Source: Ga0077555 sp963746315 (GTDB lineage: Bacteria; Pseudomonadota; Alphaproteobacteria; Rhizobiales; Hyphomicrobiaceae). From it: 64,000 nucleotides of DNA. Below are positions 16,944 through 25,662 of the stretch, piece by piece. The notes beneath the pieces are model-generated. The model was given only the letters and a program-made list of their open reading frames with translations, was not told the origin of the DNA and ran no database searches. Within the stretch, counting starts at the first letter, position 1. Every line of letters begins with the position of its first letter. Where the stretch lies: assembly GCA_963746315.1 (NCBI GenBank), contig CAVVAR010000001.1, positions 186,001-250,000 on the forward strand, written 5' to 3'. Both the position numbers and the translations under genes were made by a program.

Positions 16944-17804
16944 GTGAGCGGAGACGTGCACTCTGCCGAGATCTGGATCAGGCTCGGGATTTTCGCGGCT
17001 GTCCTCTGTGTCATGGCCGTCTGGGAGATGGCTGCGCCTCGACGCCGCCAGATGCTCGGCCGGGCGTGGAGATGGCCGGCCAATCTCAGCATCGTCGTGC
17101 TCGACACGGTGGTCGTGCGCCTCCTGTTCCCGCTGACTGCGGTCGGGCTCGCCCTTCTCGCCGAGAGCCGTGGCTGGGGGTTGCTCAATATATGGCCGAT
17201 ACCTGGATGGCTTGCCGTTCTCGTTTCGGTGGTCCTGCTCGACCTCGTGATCTACCTGCAGCACGTGATGTTTCATGCGGTGCCGGCTCTCTGGCGCCTG
17301 CATCGCATGCATCACGCCGACCTCGACTTCGACGTGACGACCGGCAGCCGCTTTCATCCAATCGAGATCGTGCTGTCGATGGTGATCAAGTTGACCGTGG
17401 TGGCCGCACTTGGTGCACCAGCCCTCGCCGTCCTGATTTTCGAGGTCCTTCTCAACGCGACGGCTATGTTCAACCACTCCAACGTGCGGTTACCGCTCGG
17501 GCTCGACCGCATTCTTCGATGGATCGTGGTCACGCCCGACATGCACCGTGTGCATCACTCGGTCATCGTCGGTGAGACGAACTCCAACTTCGGCTTCAAC
17601 TTGCCATGGTGGGACCGGCTGCTCGGCACCTACCGGGACCAGCCGGCCGCCGGACACGAGGGAATGGTGATCGGGGTCTCTGACATTCGGGACCCACTCG
17701 AGCAGAGTCTCGGCCGGATGTTGACCCAGCCCTTCAGGATCGGGTCCGACCGTTACGACCTCAGGCGCCGCACGGAGCGGCCGGCGGCAAGGCAAGATGC
17801 CTGA
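16944..17804 (+). CDS. Fatty acid hydroxylase/sterol desaturase superfamily protein
   Basis: This 286-residue integral membrane di-iron enzyme has the histidine clusters of the superfamily: H107-x3-H111 (HVMFH), H120-x2-HH124 (HRMHH), H138 (FHPIE), FNHSN and HRVHH in the C-terminal third. Four hydrophobic segments precede or flank them. Such enzymes hydroxylate or desaturate lipids, carotenoids or sterol-like substrates; the substrate here is unknown. The start is a GTG at 16944 with GGAGG six bases upstream. It lies 40 bases after chrA on the same strand but its relation to chromate is not obvious. Confidence 0.88.
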   Translation: MSGDVHSAEIWIRLGIFAAVLCVMAVWEMAAPRRRQMLGRAWRWPANLSIVVLDTVVVRLLFPLTAVGLALLAESRGWGLLNIWPIPGWLAVLVSVVLLDLVIYLQHVMFHAVPALWRLHRMHHADLDFDVTTGSRFHPIEIVLSMVIKLTVVAALGAPALAVLIFEVLLNATAMFNHSNVRLPLGLDRILRWIVVTPDMHRVHHSVIVGETNSNFGFNLPWWDRLLGTYRDQPAAGHEGMVIGVSDIRDPLEQSLGRMLTQPFRIGSDRYDLRRRTERPAARQDA

Positions 17805-17822
17805 TCGCCTTGCCCGTGCGGA

Positions 17823-18548
17823 TTACAGCCCGTTGATGCGCATCAGCGCCTGGAAATGCTGCTCGGCCTGGAAGTCGATCACCTGCATATACTGACGCGC
17901 GGTCTCTGCGACCTGCTCGTCGGTCATGATCTGCAGGGGCTTGCCGGTCGACATGGCGAGCACCTGCTGCTTGGCGGCACGCTCCAGGTAGTAGAGGTCG
18001 TCGAAGGCGAATGCGATCGACGGGCCGCCGATCGAGATGCCGTGGTGGGCGAGGAAGAACACGTCGGCGTGCGGGTTCTTCGTCTGCGCCTCGGCGATGC
18101 GCTTGCCCTCGGCCTCGTCGAGCGCGATGCCGCCGAACGACTGGTAGGCGACGCGCCCGTGATAGCGCGCGGCCGTCTGGTGCGCCATCTCGAGGCGTCC
18201 GCCCTGTACCATGGTCAGCGACGTCGCCCACGGCATGTGGACGTGCAGGATGCACTGGTGGCGCGGATTGGCGCGGTGGCCCTGCACGTGGATGTGCCGC
18301 GCCGTGGCCTCGACCTCGCCTTCGCCCTCGACCACGCGGCCCTCGCCGTCGATCAGCAGCAGGTGCTCGGGGCGCATCTCGGACCAGTGCATACCGTAGG
18401 GATTGATCAGGTAGCGCTCGTCCTCTCCCGGCACGACCACGGAGAAATGGTTACAGATGCCCTCGGAATAGCCGAATTTCTCGGCGAGCCGGAATGCGGC
18501 CGCCAGCTCGCGGCGCAGCTTCATCGGGGACGGGGAGGCAGTGGCCAT
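17823..18548 (-). CDS. Class II aldolase/adducin family protein
   Basis: The 241-residue protein matches the zinc-dependent class II aldolase fold. Zinc ligands are H102 and H104 (ILHVHMPWA) and H168 or H169 (FFLAHHGI), with an acidic catalytic region around residues 76-80 before ARHIHVQGHRANP. Relatives act as sugar-phosphate aldolases or are uncharacterised 'adducin-like' proteins; the substrate is not identifiable. It is the last gene of a minus-strand series (trmO, GST, membrane protein, this gene) and ends 18 bases from the converging hydroxylase-like gene. Confidence 0.85.
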   Translation of the reverse strand: MATASPSPMKLRRELAAAFRLAEKFGYSEGICNHFSVVVPGEDERYLINPYGMHWSEMRPEHLLLIDGEGRVVEGEGEVEATARHIHVQGHRANPRHQCILHVHMPWATSLTMVQGGRLEMAHQTAARYHGRVAYQSFGGIALDEAEGKRIAEAQTKNPHADVFFLAHHGISIGGPSIAFAFDDLYYLERAAKQQVLAMSTGKPLQIMTDEQVAETARQYMQVIDFQAEQHFQALMRINGL

Positions 18549-18632
18549 GGGGGAGCTCGTGTGTGAGGGCGTGGATGTTGCGGACGCGAAGATAGGGGCA
18601 CGGAAAAGGCGGGTCCAGAGCTATCCCGCCAA

Positions 18633-19073
18633 CTACCGCCGGGACTTGCCCCGCTCGTAGGCGGCGACGGCAAGGCCGTAGAAGGCGATGTCCGCCACGA
18701 TCTTGCCGAGCACCAGCCCTAGGGCCAAATTGCCCGTCAGCTGCGGCAGGGCGTACATGCAGGCCGGCCGCACGACGAAGCTGTCGAGCGCCTCCGCCGC
18801 ACCGAACTCGGCGAGGAGGGACCGCGACGACGACAGCAGCGCCGGTCGGGCTGCCGTCATCGAGAGCGGCGCGCCGGTGAGTCGCCCGTGCATCTCGCGC
18901 GCCAGGGCGTAGCCGTAGAAGCCGGCGTTCTCGGCCCATGTGGCGGCATAGGCGACGATGGCCGCGTTCATGCCGATCGCGGCGGCGCCGAGCCCACCGG
19001 CAAGCGAGCACGCCGTCGCCGCGATCTCCAGCGGCAGATAGCGTGCCAGCCACTCGATCAGCTTGGCCCTCAC
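18633..19073 (-). CDS. Hypothetical small membrane protein
   Basis: This 146-residue protein has three to four hydrophobic segments: about 15-35 (IAATACSLAGGLGAAAIG), 35-55, 100-120 and 120-140 (LVLGKIVADIAFYGLAVAAY). It ends in a basic tail. I do not recognise a family; the size and helix pattern resemble small permease subunits or GtrA-like proteins but key motifs are absent. It lies 38 bases after the GST gene and 84 bases before the aldolase-like gene, so it is likely in the same transcript. Confidence 0.6.
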   Translation of the reverse strand: MRAKLIEWLARYLPLEIAATACSLAGGLGAAAIGMNAAIVAYAATWAENAGFYGYALAREMHGRLTGAPLSMTAARPALLSSSRSLLAEFGAAEALDSFVVRPACMYALPQLTGNLALGLVLGKIVADIAFYGLAVAAYERGKSRR

Positions 19074-19111
19074 GGGTTGCGCCTCATCCTGCCGCCCCGA
19101 CGCTGCTCACG

Positions 19112-19738
19112 TCATTTCCGCGGTGGTGGCGCCGTTTTCTTGTAGGAGGGCAGCTCGGTCAGCTTGGCGATGTAGGCCGACAGGCTCTTGTACTTCGAGA
19201 GCACCTCCTTCGCCGCCGGGAAGCCCATGGCCGTGTCGAGCATGGGGAGCACGTTCATGTCGGCGTAGGTCAGGCTCGAGCCGGCGAGGTAGGGCGATTT
19301 GGCGAGTGCGTCGTCGAGTGCCTTGGCGCACTTGTCGATCTCGGGGAGGGACGCTTCGATCCGCGCCGTGTCGGGGCCCTTGGACTTGTCGAAGAACACC
19401 GACGGCACGACGAACTCGCGCATGATCCACTTGTCGACCTTGGCGTTGCCGTAGCTCACCCATTGCTCGACCATCGCCGCGCCGAGGGCATCCTCGGGAA
19501 TGAACTTGGGGCCGGGGAAGGCCTTGTCGATGTAGGTGGCGATGGCCTTCGATTCGAACAGCGCGACGTCGCCATGGCGCATGCACGGCACCTGGCCCGC
19601 CGGGTGGATGCACGTCACCTCCGGCGACTGCGGGCGCGCTGATGTCGACGTATGGGCGACGCCCTTCTCCTCGCAGAGCATGCGTACGGAGCGCACATAG
19701 TTCGAGAAGGGAATACCGATGATCTCGAGGTCAGCCAT
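19112..19738 (-). CDS. Glutathione S-transferase family protein
   Basis: The 208-residue protein shows the GST layout. A thioredoxin-like N-domain (1-80: EIIGIPFSNYVRSVRMLCEE, then QVPCMRHGDVALFESKAIATYI with the conserved cis-Pro and ES glutathione-binding pair) is followed by an all-helical C-domain (YLAGSSLTYADMNVLPMLDT). The serine in PFSNY may be the glutathione-activating residue. The start at 19738 has GGAGG six bases upstream; the longer in-frame start is unlikely. It follows trmO by 41 bases. Substrate unknown. Confidence 0.88.
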   Translation of the reverse strand: MADLEIIGIPFSNYVRSVRMLCEEKGVAHTSTSARPQSPEVTCIHPAGQVPCMRHGDVALFESKAIATYIDKAFPGPKFIPEDALGAAMVEQWVSYGNAKVDKWIMREFVVPSVFFDKSKGPDTARIEASLPEIDKCAKALDDALAKSPYLAGSSLTYADMNVLPMLDTAMGFPAAKEVLSKYKSLSAYIAKLTELPSYKKTAPPPRK

Positions 19739-19779
19739 GGATAGCCTCCGGTTGGGAACCCGGGCGGCTGCCGGGCGGA

Positions 19780-20277
19780 TCAACCTACGACGGCATCGGG
19801 TACGGCATCAATTCCCGGACGATAGGGCTTCACGTCGACGAGGGGCGTACCATCCAGAAAATCGATGGCGTCGATCTCGACGAAGCCGGCATCCCGATCG
19901 ACGCGGAGGATACGCGCGACCGACAAGCCGATGGGGTTCGGCCGTACTGGCGAGCGCAGCGCAAAGACCCCGCGAGGCGCTTCAGCGTGGGGTGGCTGTA
20001 TCACCAGCGGGTCCCGACGGGCATCATGCAGCCAGGCCAGAACCACGACATGGGAGTATTTCTCAAGGCCTTGAAGCGCTGGCCGGTAAGGTGGCGCGAT
20101 TTCCAAGCGTGCGATGCCGCCCCGCTCGCGCGCCTCTCGCGGATTCTTCGGATGGGGCGCGTCCTTCGTCCACGGCGACCGTATCCGGCCGATGAAAACC
20201 AGGTGCGCGTCGCCTTTCGTCTGGGCCGGGTCGTCCGGCAACATGATCTCGCCGGGTCTCGACGTCTTGCCTGTCAT
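19780..20277 (-). CDS. trmO: TrmO-type tRNA methyltransferase (TsaA/YaeB family)
   Basis: TrmO methylates N6-threonylcarbamoyladenosine at position 37 of tRNA-Thr using S-adenosylmethionine. The 165-residue product holds the family signatures IGRIRSPW near the N-terminus, ALRSPVRPNPIGLSVARIL in the middle, and DFLDGTPLVDVKPYRP near the end. It is shorter than the E. coli protein and lacks its C-terminal domain, as is common in alphaproteobacteria. ATG 20277 follows GAGAGG; the longer open frame would run into the pqiA-like gene. Confidence 0.85.
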   Translation of the reverse strand: MTGKTSRPGEIMLPDDPAQTKGDAHLVFIGRIRSPWTKDAPHPKNPREARERGGIARLEIAPPYRPALQGLEKYSHVVVLAWLHDARRDPLVIQPPHAEAPRGVFALRSPVRPNPIGLSVARILRVDRDAGFVEIDAIDFLDGTPLVDVKPYRPGIDAVPDAVVG

Positions 20278-20305
20278 GCTCGTGCCTCTCGATGGGGCCA
20301 CTGGA

Positions 20306-21484
20306 TCATACCGCGCGGTTGTGGCCAACCGGCATCGCCAGGGTCGTGGCGGCGCCGGCAGCAGACGCGGCGTTCGCCGCGGAGTTGGCCCAGCCATAGG
20401 CGATCATCGTCATGACGGCCGAGGCCGCGAAGCAATAGACGCCGGGTAGAACCTGGGCCTCGGTGTAGCCCGAGGAGTTCATGTAGAAGATCATCAGCGC
20501 CAGCACCATGACATCGGTCATGGAGTAGCGGCCGAGCCACTCCATGGTCGAGATCGAGCGCTCGCGAAAATCCCGGCTGACGTTGGGCGAGAGGCAGAGC
20601 GTCAGCAGATAGAGCAGCTTCAGGAATGGAAACAGGACCGAGAATACGGTGATGACAGCGCAGAGGAAGAATTCCTGGGTGGCGTAGAGAGCCCAGATGA
20701 TCGACGCGATCGAGTGCTCGTTCTTCCAGACATAAACGGTGGTGAAGCGGATCGACGGCAGGATCACGCCGAGGGCAAAGCAAATCGCGGCGACCAGGAT
20801 GAACAGCGCGAGCATGAAATTGCGTATGGCCGATGGCGGGCGGGCCTCGCTCGCCTCGATGCGGCGGGCGCGAGCCTTGATGTCGTTCAGGGCGAAGACA
20901 TTGAGCCAGGCGTAGGCGAGGATCATGAACACGACGGCGGCGGTGAAGAAGTAGACGCCGGAGAGGCTGGTTGCGTCATAGATGCCCTGGCTCTTCACGA
21001 AGAAGATCATCAGGGCGAGAACGAGCACGTCGTGCATCGACCACTTGCCGATCCATTCGAGCGCGCGAAGGCGGCGATACTGCCGCTCCAGCGTGTCCGG
21101 CGGCATGGTGGTGAGAATGACGAGATACAGGATCTTGAATATCGGCAGCAGGATCGAGAAGACGAAAACAAGGGTGCCGAGGAAGATCTGGTTGCGCTTG
21201 ATCAGGCTCTCGACGGTGGAGATCAGTGAATACTCGGTCGAGAAGAAATAGAACTTGGTCAGCTTGATCGACGGCATGGCGATGCCGAGAGCCAGCGAGA
21301 TCGAGGCGCCGATGATCGCGAGGCCGAGAAGGAAGCGGCGCCCGCCCAATGTGCGGGCGGGGCCAGCCGCGTCGATCGTGGAAGCGGCCGACGGTTGGCA
21401 CCGCGCGTTGGCCGACGGGTTCAAGCCGGTGACTTTGCCGTCCCGGTCGCTCGGATCAGGTATCGCTCGCAAAACCCCATCCAC
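20306..21484 (-). CDS. Paraquat-inducible protein A-like membrane protein
   Basis: This 392-residue protein carries two PqiA-like membrane halves. Each has four helices and a copy of the motif (E/A)WIGKWSMHDVLVLALMIFF or EWLGRYSMTDVMVLALMIFY. The first half spans about 50-215, the second about 225-375. PqiA proteins work with MCE-domain proteins (PqiB) in lipid trafficking across the envelope, but no PqiB is encoded here. The N-terminal 45 residues are not conserved in appearance, so the true start may be an internal one. It is transcribed away from the double palindrome at 21550. Confidence 0.82.
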   Translation of the reverse strand: MDGVLRAIPDPSDRDGKVTGLNPSANARCQPSAASTIDAAGPARTLGGRRFLLGLAIIGASISLALGIAMPSIKLTKFYFFSTEYSLISTVESLIKRNQIFLGTLVFVFSILLPIFKILYLVILTTMPPDTLERQYRRLRALEWIGKWSMHDVLVLALMIFFVKSQGIYDATSLSGVYFFTAAVVFMILAYAWLNVFALNDIKARARRIEASEARPPSAIRNFMLALFILVAAICFALGVILPSIRFTTVYVWKNEHSIASIIWALYATQEFFLCAVITVFSVLFPFLKLLYLLTLCLSPNVSRDFRERSISTMEWLGRYSMTDVMVLALMIFYMNSSGYTEAQVLPGVYCFAASAVMTMIAYGWANSAANAASAAGAATTLAMPVGHNRAV

Positions 21485-21549
21485 CGCCCGCCCCCGCCTT
21501 TCGTCCGAGCACCGCGCCGGACAAGCGTAGACCTGCCCTCTGTCGCAGA

Positions 21550-21716
21550 CTAGTGAGGCGTCGCGCCTTGGTTGACCAATGGTGCGGCGAGGTTTGAGTC
21601 AACTAAGGCGCGATGAACGCGTCACTAAGCCATTGATGTTGCTAGTGGACCTGATGTCGCGCCAAAATCGGACGAGGTTGCGGCTATGTTGCGATTTTGG
21701 CGCGACAGGCCACTAG
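21550..21716. repeat. Double-palindrome element, copy 2
   Basis: Palindrome one, 21550-21628 (79 bp), begins CTAGTG and ends CACTAA; palindrome two, 21642-21716 (75 bp), begins CTAGTG and ends CACTAG. The spacer is again 13 bases (21629-21641) and ends GATGTTG as in the copy at 33071. Arms include TCGCGCCTTGGTTGAC with GTCAACTAAGGCGCGA, and TGTCGCGCCAAAATCG with CGATTTTGGCGCGACA. It lies between the pqiA-like gene and grxD. Confidence 0.9.
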
Positions 21717-21764
21717 AGGGCCGGAGACGCGGCAATATCATGGCTGATCGCGAGCGCGGGCCGC

Positions 21765-22118
21765 TCAGGCCGTCATTGAGCGCTCATTGTGGCCGACGCC
21801 CTTCTCGCTCAGCATCTCCTGGAGCTCGCCGGCCTGGAACATCTCCTTGATGATGTCGCAGCCGCCCACGAACTCGCCCTTGATGTAGAGCTGGGGGATG
21901 GTCGGCCAATTGGAGAAGGCCTTGATGCCCTCGCGAATCTCCATCGTCTCCAGAACATTGACCGGCTTGTAGTCGACGCCGAGGTGCTGGAGGATGGCGT
22001 CCACCTGATGCGAGAAACCGCACTGGGCCGCGCTCTTGGTGCCCTTCATGAAGAGAACGACGTCGTTCTCGGCGACGAGCTTGGCGATGTGGTCGTTCAC
22101 GGCCTGTTGATTGTTCAT
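21765..22118 (-). CDS. grxD: Monothiol glutaredoxin, Grx4 family
   Basis: The 117-residue protein has the active-site motif CGFS at 33-36 within a glutaredoxin fold, plus the family segments FSNWPTIPQLYIKGEFVGG (cis-Pro loop and GG turn). CGFS glutaredoxins bind a [2Fe-2S] cluster with glutathione and pass it to or cooperate with BolA proteins in iron-sulphur delivery. Start at 22118: AGGAAGGA upstream. The bolA gene lies 131 bases upstream on the same strand, so the two partners are probably co-expressed. Confidence 0.95.
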   Translation of the reverse strand: MNNQQAVNDHIAKLVAENDVVLFMKGTKSAAQCGFSHQVDAILQHLGVDYKPVNVLETMEIREGIKAFSNWPTIPQLYIKGEFVGGCDIIKEMFQAGELQEMLSEKGVGHNERSMTA

Positions 22119-22249
22119 GGTGACGTCCTTCCTGGGTTCCGGCGGGTCAAGGCCGCCTGACGCTCCTCTGATGTGCTGCGGCGGGGGCAACAAGTCAATC
22201 CGTCGTGCCTGCAACACATCCGGTTCAGTGGGATAATGCCTCGGGTACG

Positions 22250-22480
22250 CTATTGCGTCGCCGTCGTCAGAGCGAGGGCATGCAGCGTTCCGCCCATGCG
22301 GCCGCCGAGCGCGTCATAAACCATCTTGTGCTGCTGGACGCGGGTTTTGCCGGCGAAAGAGGGCGAAACAACGTGGGCTGCGAAATGGTCGCCGTCGCCA
22401 GCGAGATCCTTGATCTCGACCTTGGCATCGGGCAGCGCGGTCTTGATCAGGCGCTCGATCTCATTGGCATCCATCGGCAT
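22250..22480 (-). CDS. bolA: BolA family protein
   Basis: The 76-residue protein has the compact BolA fold: an N-terminal helix (ANEIERLIKTALPDAKVEI), the central segment GDGDHFAAHVVSPSFAGKTR with conserved H and SP(A/S)FxGK, and a C-terminal helix with HKMVYDAL. It lacks a long N-terminus, as in the short BolA/IbaG-like group. BolA binds monothiol glutaredoxins through a shared iron-sulphur cluster, which fits the neighbouring grxD. A GGAGGAG ribosome site precedes the ATG. Confidence 0.93.
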   Translation of the reverse strand: MPMDANEIERLIKTALPDAKVEIKDLAGDGDHFAAHVVSPSFAGKTRVQQHKMVYDALGGRMGGTLHALALTTATQ

Positions 22481-22580
22481 GGCTGAACTCCTCCTGGGGC
22501 GTCGCGATCACGTTGCCAACTCAGTAGCATGCGGCCGGGACCGGCGGAACCGGTGCGCTCGCCGGGACGTTGTCGGCCCC

Positions 22581-23486
22581 ATGCAGGCACTCATCATCAT
22601 CAACGCGCGGGCCGGGACAGTGGTCGGCGCGGACGTCGAGGCGGTCGCTGCGAACGTCACGCAACGTTTCCGGGACGCTGGCCATGAGGTGACGTGCCGG
22701 ATTGTCGAGCCGTCGAGGCTCGGGGACGTTCTCGCGCGCGTCAGGGGCGAGGAGCCCGAGGTGCTGATCGTCGGCGGGGGTGACGGCTCGATCCGCTGTG
22801 CGGCCGCAGCCATGCTCGGCACCGCAACGGCGCTGGGCGTTCTGCCGCTCGGCACCGTGAACCGGCTGGCGCGCGATCTGGCTATCCCGCTCGACATCGA
22901 TCAGGCCGCCGACGCGCTGGCACAGGGACGAATCACGACCATCGACGTGGCGGAGGTCAACGGTCGGATCTTCCTGTGCAACGCCATCCTCGGCCCAACG
23001 ACGCGGTTCTCCGAGCAGCGCCAGAAGCTGAGAGGCAAACCGGCGCTCGAGCGGCTGTCTGGCTATCTCGAGGTGGCGCGCGATATCTTGAGGCGACACC
23101 GGCGGCGGCGGGTGAGCATCGACGACGGCACCGGTGCCCTGCATCTCAAGGTGTTGTCGCTGGTGGTGACCAACAATGTCTATGCCGACGAGACCCGCCT
23201 CACCCTGCGGCGCCCCGAGCTCGACGGTGGTACGCTCGCGGCCTATGTTGCGCGACATTCGTCGGGGTGGGGGATCGCGGCCGCTAGTCTGAAGGCGGCT
23301 CTCGGGCGCTTGTCCGGCGATCCCAACGTCCTCCAGATGCAGGCACCGAGGCTCACGGTCGATGTGGTCTCGCGGTCCAGCATGACGGTTTCGATCGATG
23401 GCGAGGTCGAGCAGCTGAAATTGCCACTCGAGTTTGCTATTCGTCCGAAGGCGCTCAGGGTGCTCGTGCCCGCCAACGCGGACTGA
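22581..23486 (+). CDS. Diacylglycerol/lipid kinase family protein
   Basis: The 301-residue protein has the DAGK catalytic domain signature: IIINARAGT near the N-terminus (nucleotide-proximal NP..G-like segment) and GGGDGS at 65-70, followed by LGVLPLGTVNRLARDL (G-T-x-N-x-x-A-R). The C-terminal beta-sandwich part (about 130-300) is typical of YegS/BmrU-like lipid kinases. These phosphorylate diacylglycerol or related lipids at the membrane. The start at 22581 has no strong ribosome site; the longer upstream frame overlaps bolA antisense. It is followed after 39 bases by a PAP2 phosphatase gene, so a lipid phosphorylation/dephosphorylation pair is likely. Confidence 0.88.
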   Translation: MQALIIINARAGTVVGADVEAVAANVTQRFRDAGHEVTCRIVEPSRLGDVLARVRGEEPEVLIVGGGDGSIRCAAAAMLGTATALGVLPLGTVNRLARDLAIPLDIDQAADALAQGRITTIDVAEVNGRIFLCNAILGPTTRFSEQRQKLRGKPALERLSGYLEVARDILRRHRRRRVSIDDGTGALHLKVLSLVVTNNVYADETRLTLRRPELDGGTLAAYVARHSSGWGIAAASLKAALGRLSGDPNVLQMQAPRLTVDVVSRSSMTVSIDGEVEQLKLPLEFAIRPKALRVLVPANAD

Positions 23487-23525
23487 CGCCGCCAATTGGG
23501 TTGCCTTGGGACGCAAGATATCGTC

Positions 23526-24215
23526 ATGGCCGAGCCTGTGAGGCGCCGCATCTTTCCGATTTTTCCGATTGAGCTTGGGGCGCTTGCCGGCCTCGGGCTG
23601 GCCGTGACGGCGCTCGGCTTTTTTCTCCTGGTTGCGATCTGGGTGGAGCAGGGCCGGCTCGGCCGCGTCGACGAGGCGATACTCCTTGCGCTCCGTGTGC
23701 CCGGCAACCCGAGTGATCCGCTCGGACCGGTCTGGTTCGAGAGTTTCATCAGGGATGTGACCGCGCTCGGCAGCCGCGGCATCCTCGGGTTGTTCGTCGC
23801 TGCCGTGACGGGCTTTCTCGCTCTGAACGGCCAAGGCGGCCGCGCGCTCGCCGTGCTCGTATTCACCGCCAGCGGCAGCCTCGTCGGGGAGCTGGCCAAG
23901 CTTGGCTTCGCCAGGCCGCGGCCCGACCTCGTGCCGCATGGCGTCGACGTGCTCTCGCTCAGCTTTCCCTCCGCGCATGCGCTGCAGGCCAGCGTCGTCT
24001 ACCTTACGCTCGGCGCGCTTCTCGCGGCGAGCCAGCCTCGGCGGCGGGTGAAAGCCTATGTGCTGGGGGTCGCGGTGCTGCTCGCGCTGATGGTCGGCGC
24101 GAGCCGGGTCTACCTAGGCGTCCACTGGCCGTCCGATGTGCTTGCCGGCTGGGCGCTCGGCACGGCATGGGCTGCGGGGTGCTGGATCATGGACCGGCAC
24201 TGGCGGCGGAGCTAG
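23526..24215 (+). CDS. PAP2-family membrane phosphatase
   Basis: This 229-residue protein has five to six membrane helices and the three PAP2 motifs: KLGFARPRP (K-x6-RP), SFPSAHALQ (PSxH variant) and SRVYLGVHWPSDVLAG (SR-x5-H-x3-D). It should dephosphorylate lipid phosphates such as phosphatidate or undecaprenyl pyrophosphate on the periplasmic face. ATG 23526 is preferred over an in-frame TTG at 23496. Its TAG stop lies inside the first CTAG of a palindromic element (24212-24215). Confidence 0.9.
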   Translation: MAEPVRRRIFPIFPIELGALAGLGLAVTALGFFLLVAIWVEQGRLGRVDEAILLALRVPGNPSDPLGPVWFESFIRDVTALGSRGILGLFVAAVTGFLALNGQGGRALAVLVFTASGSLVGELAKLGFARPRPDLVPHGVDVLSLSFPSAHALQASVVYLTLGALLAASQPRRRVKAYVLGVAVLLALMVGASRVYLGVHWPSDVLAGWALGTAWAAGCWIMDRHWRRS

Positions 24216-24354
24216 CGCAATATCCGATCTGACGGAATCGCCTCCGGCGATTCACAGATCGGATGAACTTGCTCTAGATTCACGAGTGTAGAGCACCTTT
24301 ATCCGATCGCCCGGTCGCGAAAAGCGACCGCATGCGATCGGATGATGCTCTAGG
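24212..24354. repeat. Related double palindrome with ATCCGATC core
   Basis: The first palindrome, 24212-24277, runs from CTAGCGCAA to GCTCTAG with inner arms TATCCGATCTG and CAGATCGGAT. The second, 24289-24353, runs from TAGAGCA to TGCTCTA with inner arms ATCCGATCGC and GCGATCGGAT. About 11 bases separate them. The paired layout and CTAG boundaries recall the CTAGTG elements, but the sequence family differs and resembles AGAGCA-type intergenic repeats of Rhizobiales. Confidence 0.75.
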
Positions 24355-24383
24355 CCCTCTGCGCGCGCGACGTCGCCACGTCC

Positions 24384-25553
24384 TTATCTCCTCGCTGCGT
24401 AAACCGCGCGCTCGAACTCCGCGTGGAGGGCCAGCACCGTCGGATCGGCGAATGGGAGGAGCTGCGTGATGATGGTGCCGCCGATGCCGCTTTCCGGGTC
24501 GATCCAGAAATAGGAGTTGCGCAAGCCCGCCCAGCTCAGGCTGCCGCCCCGGCGCCGGCCCGGCACATCATCCGGCGTGATCATGAACGAGAGGCCCCAG
24601 CCGCAGCGCATGCCGGGGAAGAGATCGACATCGAACGAGTTCATCGGATTGGCGGTCTTCAGGACGCCGGCCGGCAGATCGCCGATGTGATTGCGGGACA
24701 TATCGGCGACCGTTGCGGGCTTCAGGACCTGGGTGCCATCGAGCGTGCCGCCATTCAGGATCATGCGGATGAAGCGGGTGTAGTCGCCGGCCGTCGAATA
24801 GAGGCCGCCGCCGCCGAGGAAGTCCTCGGGCCGTTGCGGTGGCTCGAAGGTCACCGCCTCCAGGTGTCCGTCTGGAAAGCGCTGGTGGACGCCGGAAAGG
24901 CGCTCGCGGATGTCGGGGCGCAGGAGATAACCGGTCGAGCGCATGCCGAGGGGGCCGAGCAAGCTCTTCCGCATGTAGGCATCGAGCGTCTCGCCGGTGA
25001 CGGCCTCCAGCACCTTGCCGGCCCACTCCATGTTGATGCCGTAGTGCCAGCGCTCGCCGGGATCGAACGACAGCGGCTGGCAATCCTCCGGCCGGGCGAA
25101 GGTCTGCGTTCGCGTGAGTCCCGTCATCTTGTTGTAGCGGAGCATGTCCGCGTTCCAGTTGTCGTACACGAAGCCGGCGGTATGCGTGAGCAGGCGACGC
25201 AGCGTGATGGCGCCGCGGGCTGGACGAAGCCTCGGCTTTCCCTCCGCATCGAAGCCTTCGAGCAGCTTCGGATTGGCGAGCGCCGGTGCGAGGCGGCCGC
25301 AATCGTCGTCGAGGCCGATGCGGCCCTGCTCCACGAGCTGCATAATGCAGGCGCCCGTGATGGCCTTGGTCATCGAGTGGATCCAGCACACCGTATCGAC
25401 CTGCATGGGGCGACTGCCGCCCAACTCGCGGACGCCGAAGGCTCCTTCGTAGATCGTGCCCTTGGCATCCGTTGCCATGGCGATCACGCCGGGTACGTCG
25501 CCCCGCTCGGTGGCGGATTTGAGGAGAGTGTCGATCGTGGTGGTGCTGCTCAT
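24384..25553 (-). CDS. Serine beta-lactamase/esterase-like protein (class C fold)
   Basis: The 389-residue protein belongs to the beta-lactamase-related serine hydrolases. The nucleophile motif S60-M-T-K63 is at the expected place and the second motif is Y171 in PGERWHYGIN. These features, together with LTHTAGFVYD, fit esterase/transesterase members (EstB, LovD-like) more than true beta-lactamases. No signal peptide is visible, so it is probably cytosolic. The start at 25553 removes 17 poorly conserved residues from the longest frame. Confidence 0.85.
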   Translation of the reverse strand: MSSTTTIDTLLKSATERGDVPGVIAMATDAKGTIYEGAFGVRELGGSRPMQVDTVCWIHSMTKAITGACIMQLVEQGRIGLDDDCGRLAPALANPKLLEGFDAEGKPRLRPARGAITLRRLLTHTAGFVYDNWNADMLRYNKMTGLTRTQTFARPEDCQPLSFDPGERWHYGINMEWAGKVLEAVTGETLDAYMRKSLLGPLGMRSTGYLLRPDIRERLSGVHQRFPDGHLEAVTFEPPQRPEDFLGGGGLYSTAGDYTRFIRMILNGGTLDGTQVLKPATVADMSRNHIGDLPAGVLKTANPMNSFDVDLFPGMRCGWGLSFMITPDDVPGRRRGGSLSWAGLRNSYFWIDPESGIGGTIITQLLPFADPTVLALHAEFERAVYAARR

Positions 25554-25662
25554 GCGAGGCGTCCCCGTTCCGGCGCTGCGGTGCTGGGTCGGAGCATAGC
25601 CCAATCGGCCGGCGTGTCAGGAGGCCGCTCGCGAGGTGCGCGTGGCCATGGGTCGCTGGCGC

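Noticed and set aside
21550..21716. Double palindrome as an attachment site or IS remnant with a transposase
   Set aside because: No transposase or integrase reading frame lies in or near any of the copies, so only a non-autonomous repeat is claimed.
24384..25553. True class C beta-lactamase
   Set aside because: It lacks a signal peptide and the second motif is of the esterase type rather than Y-A-N.
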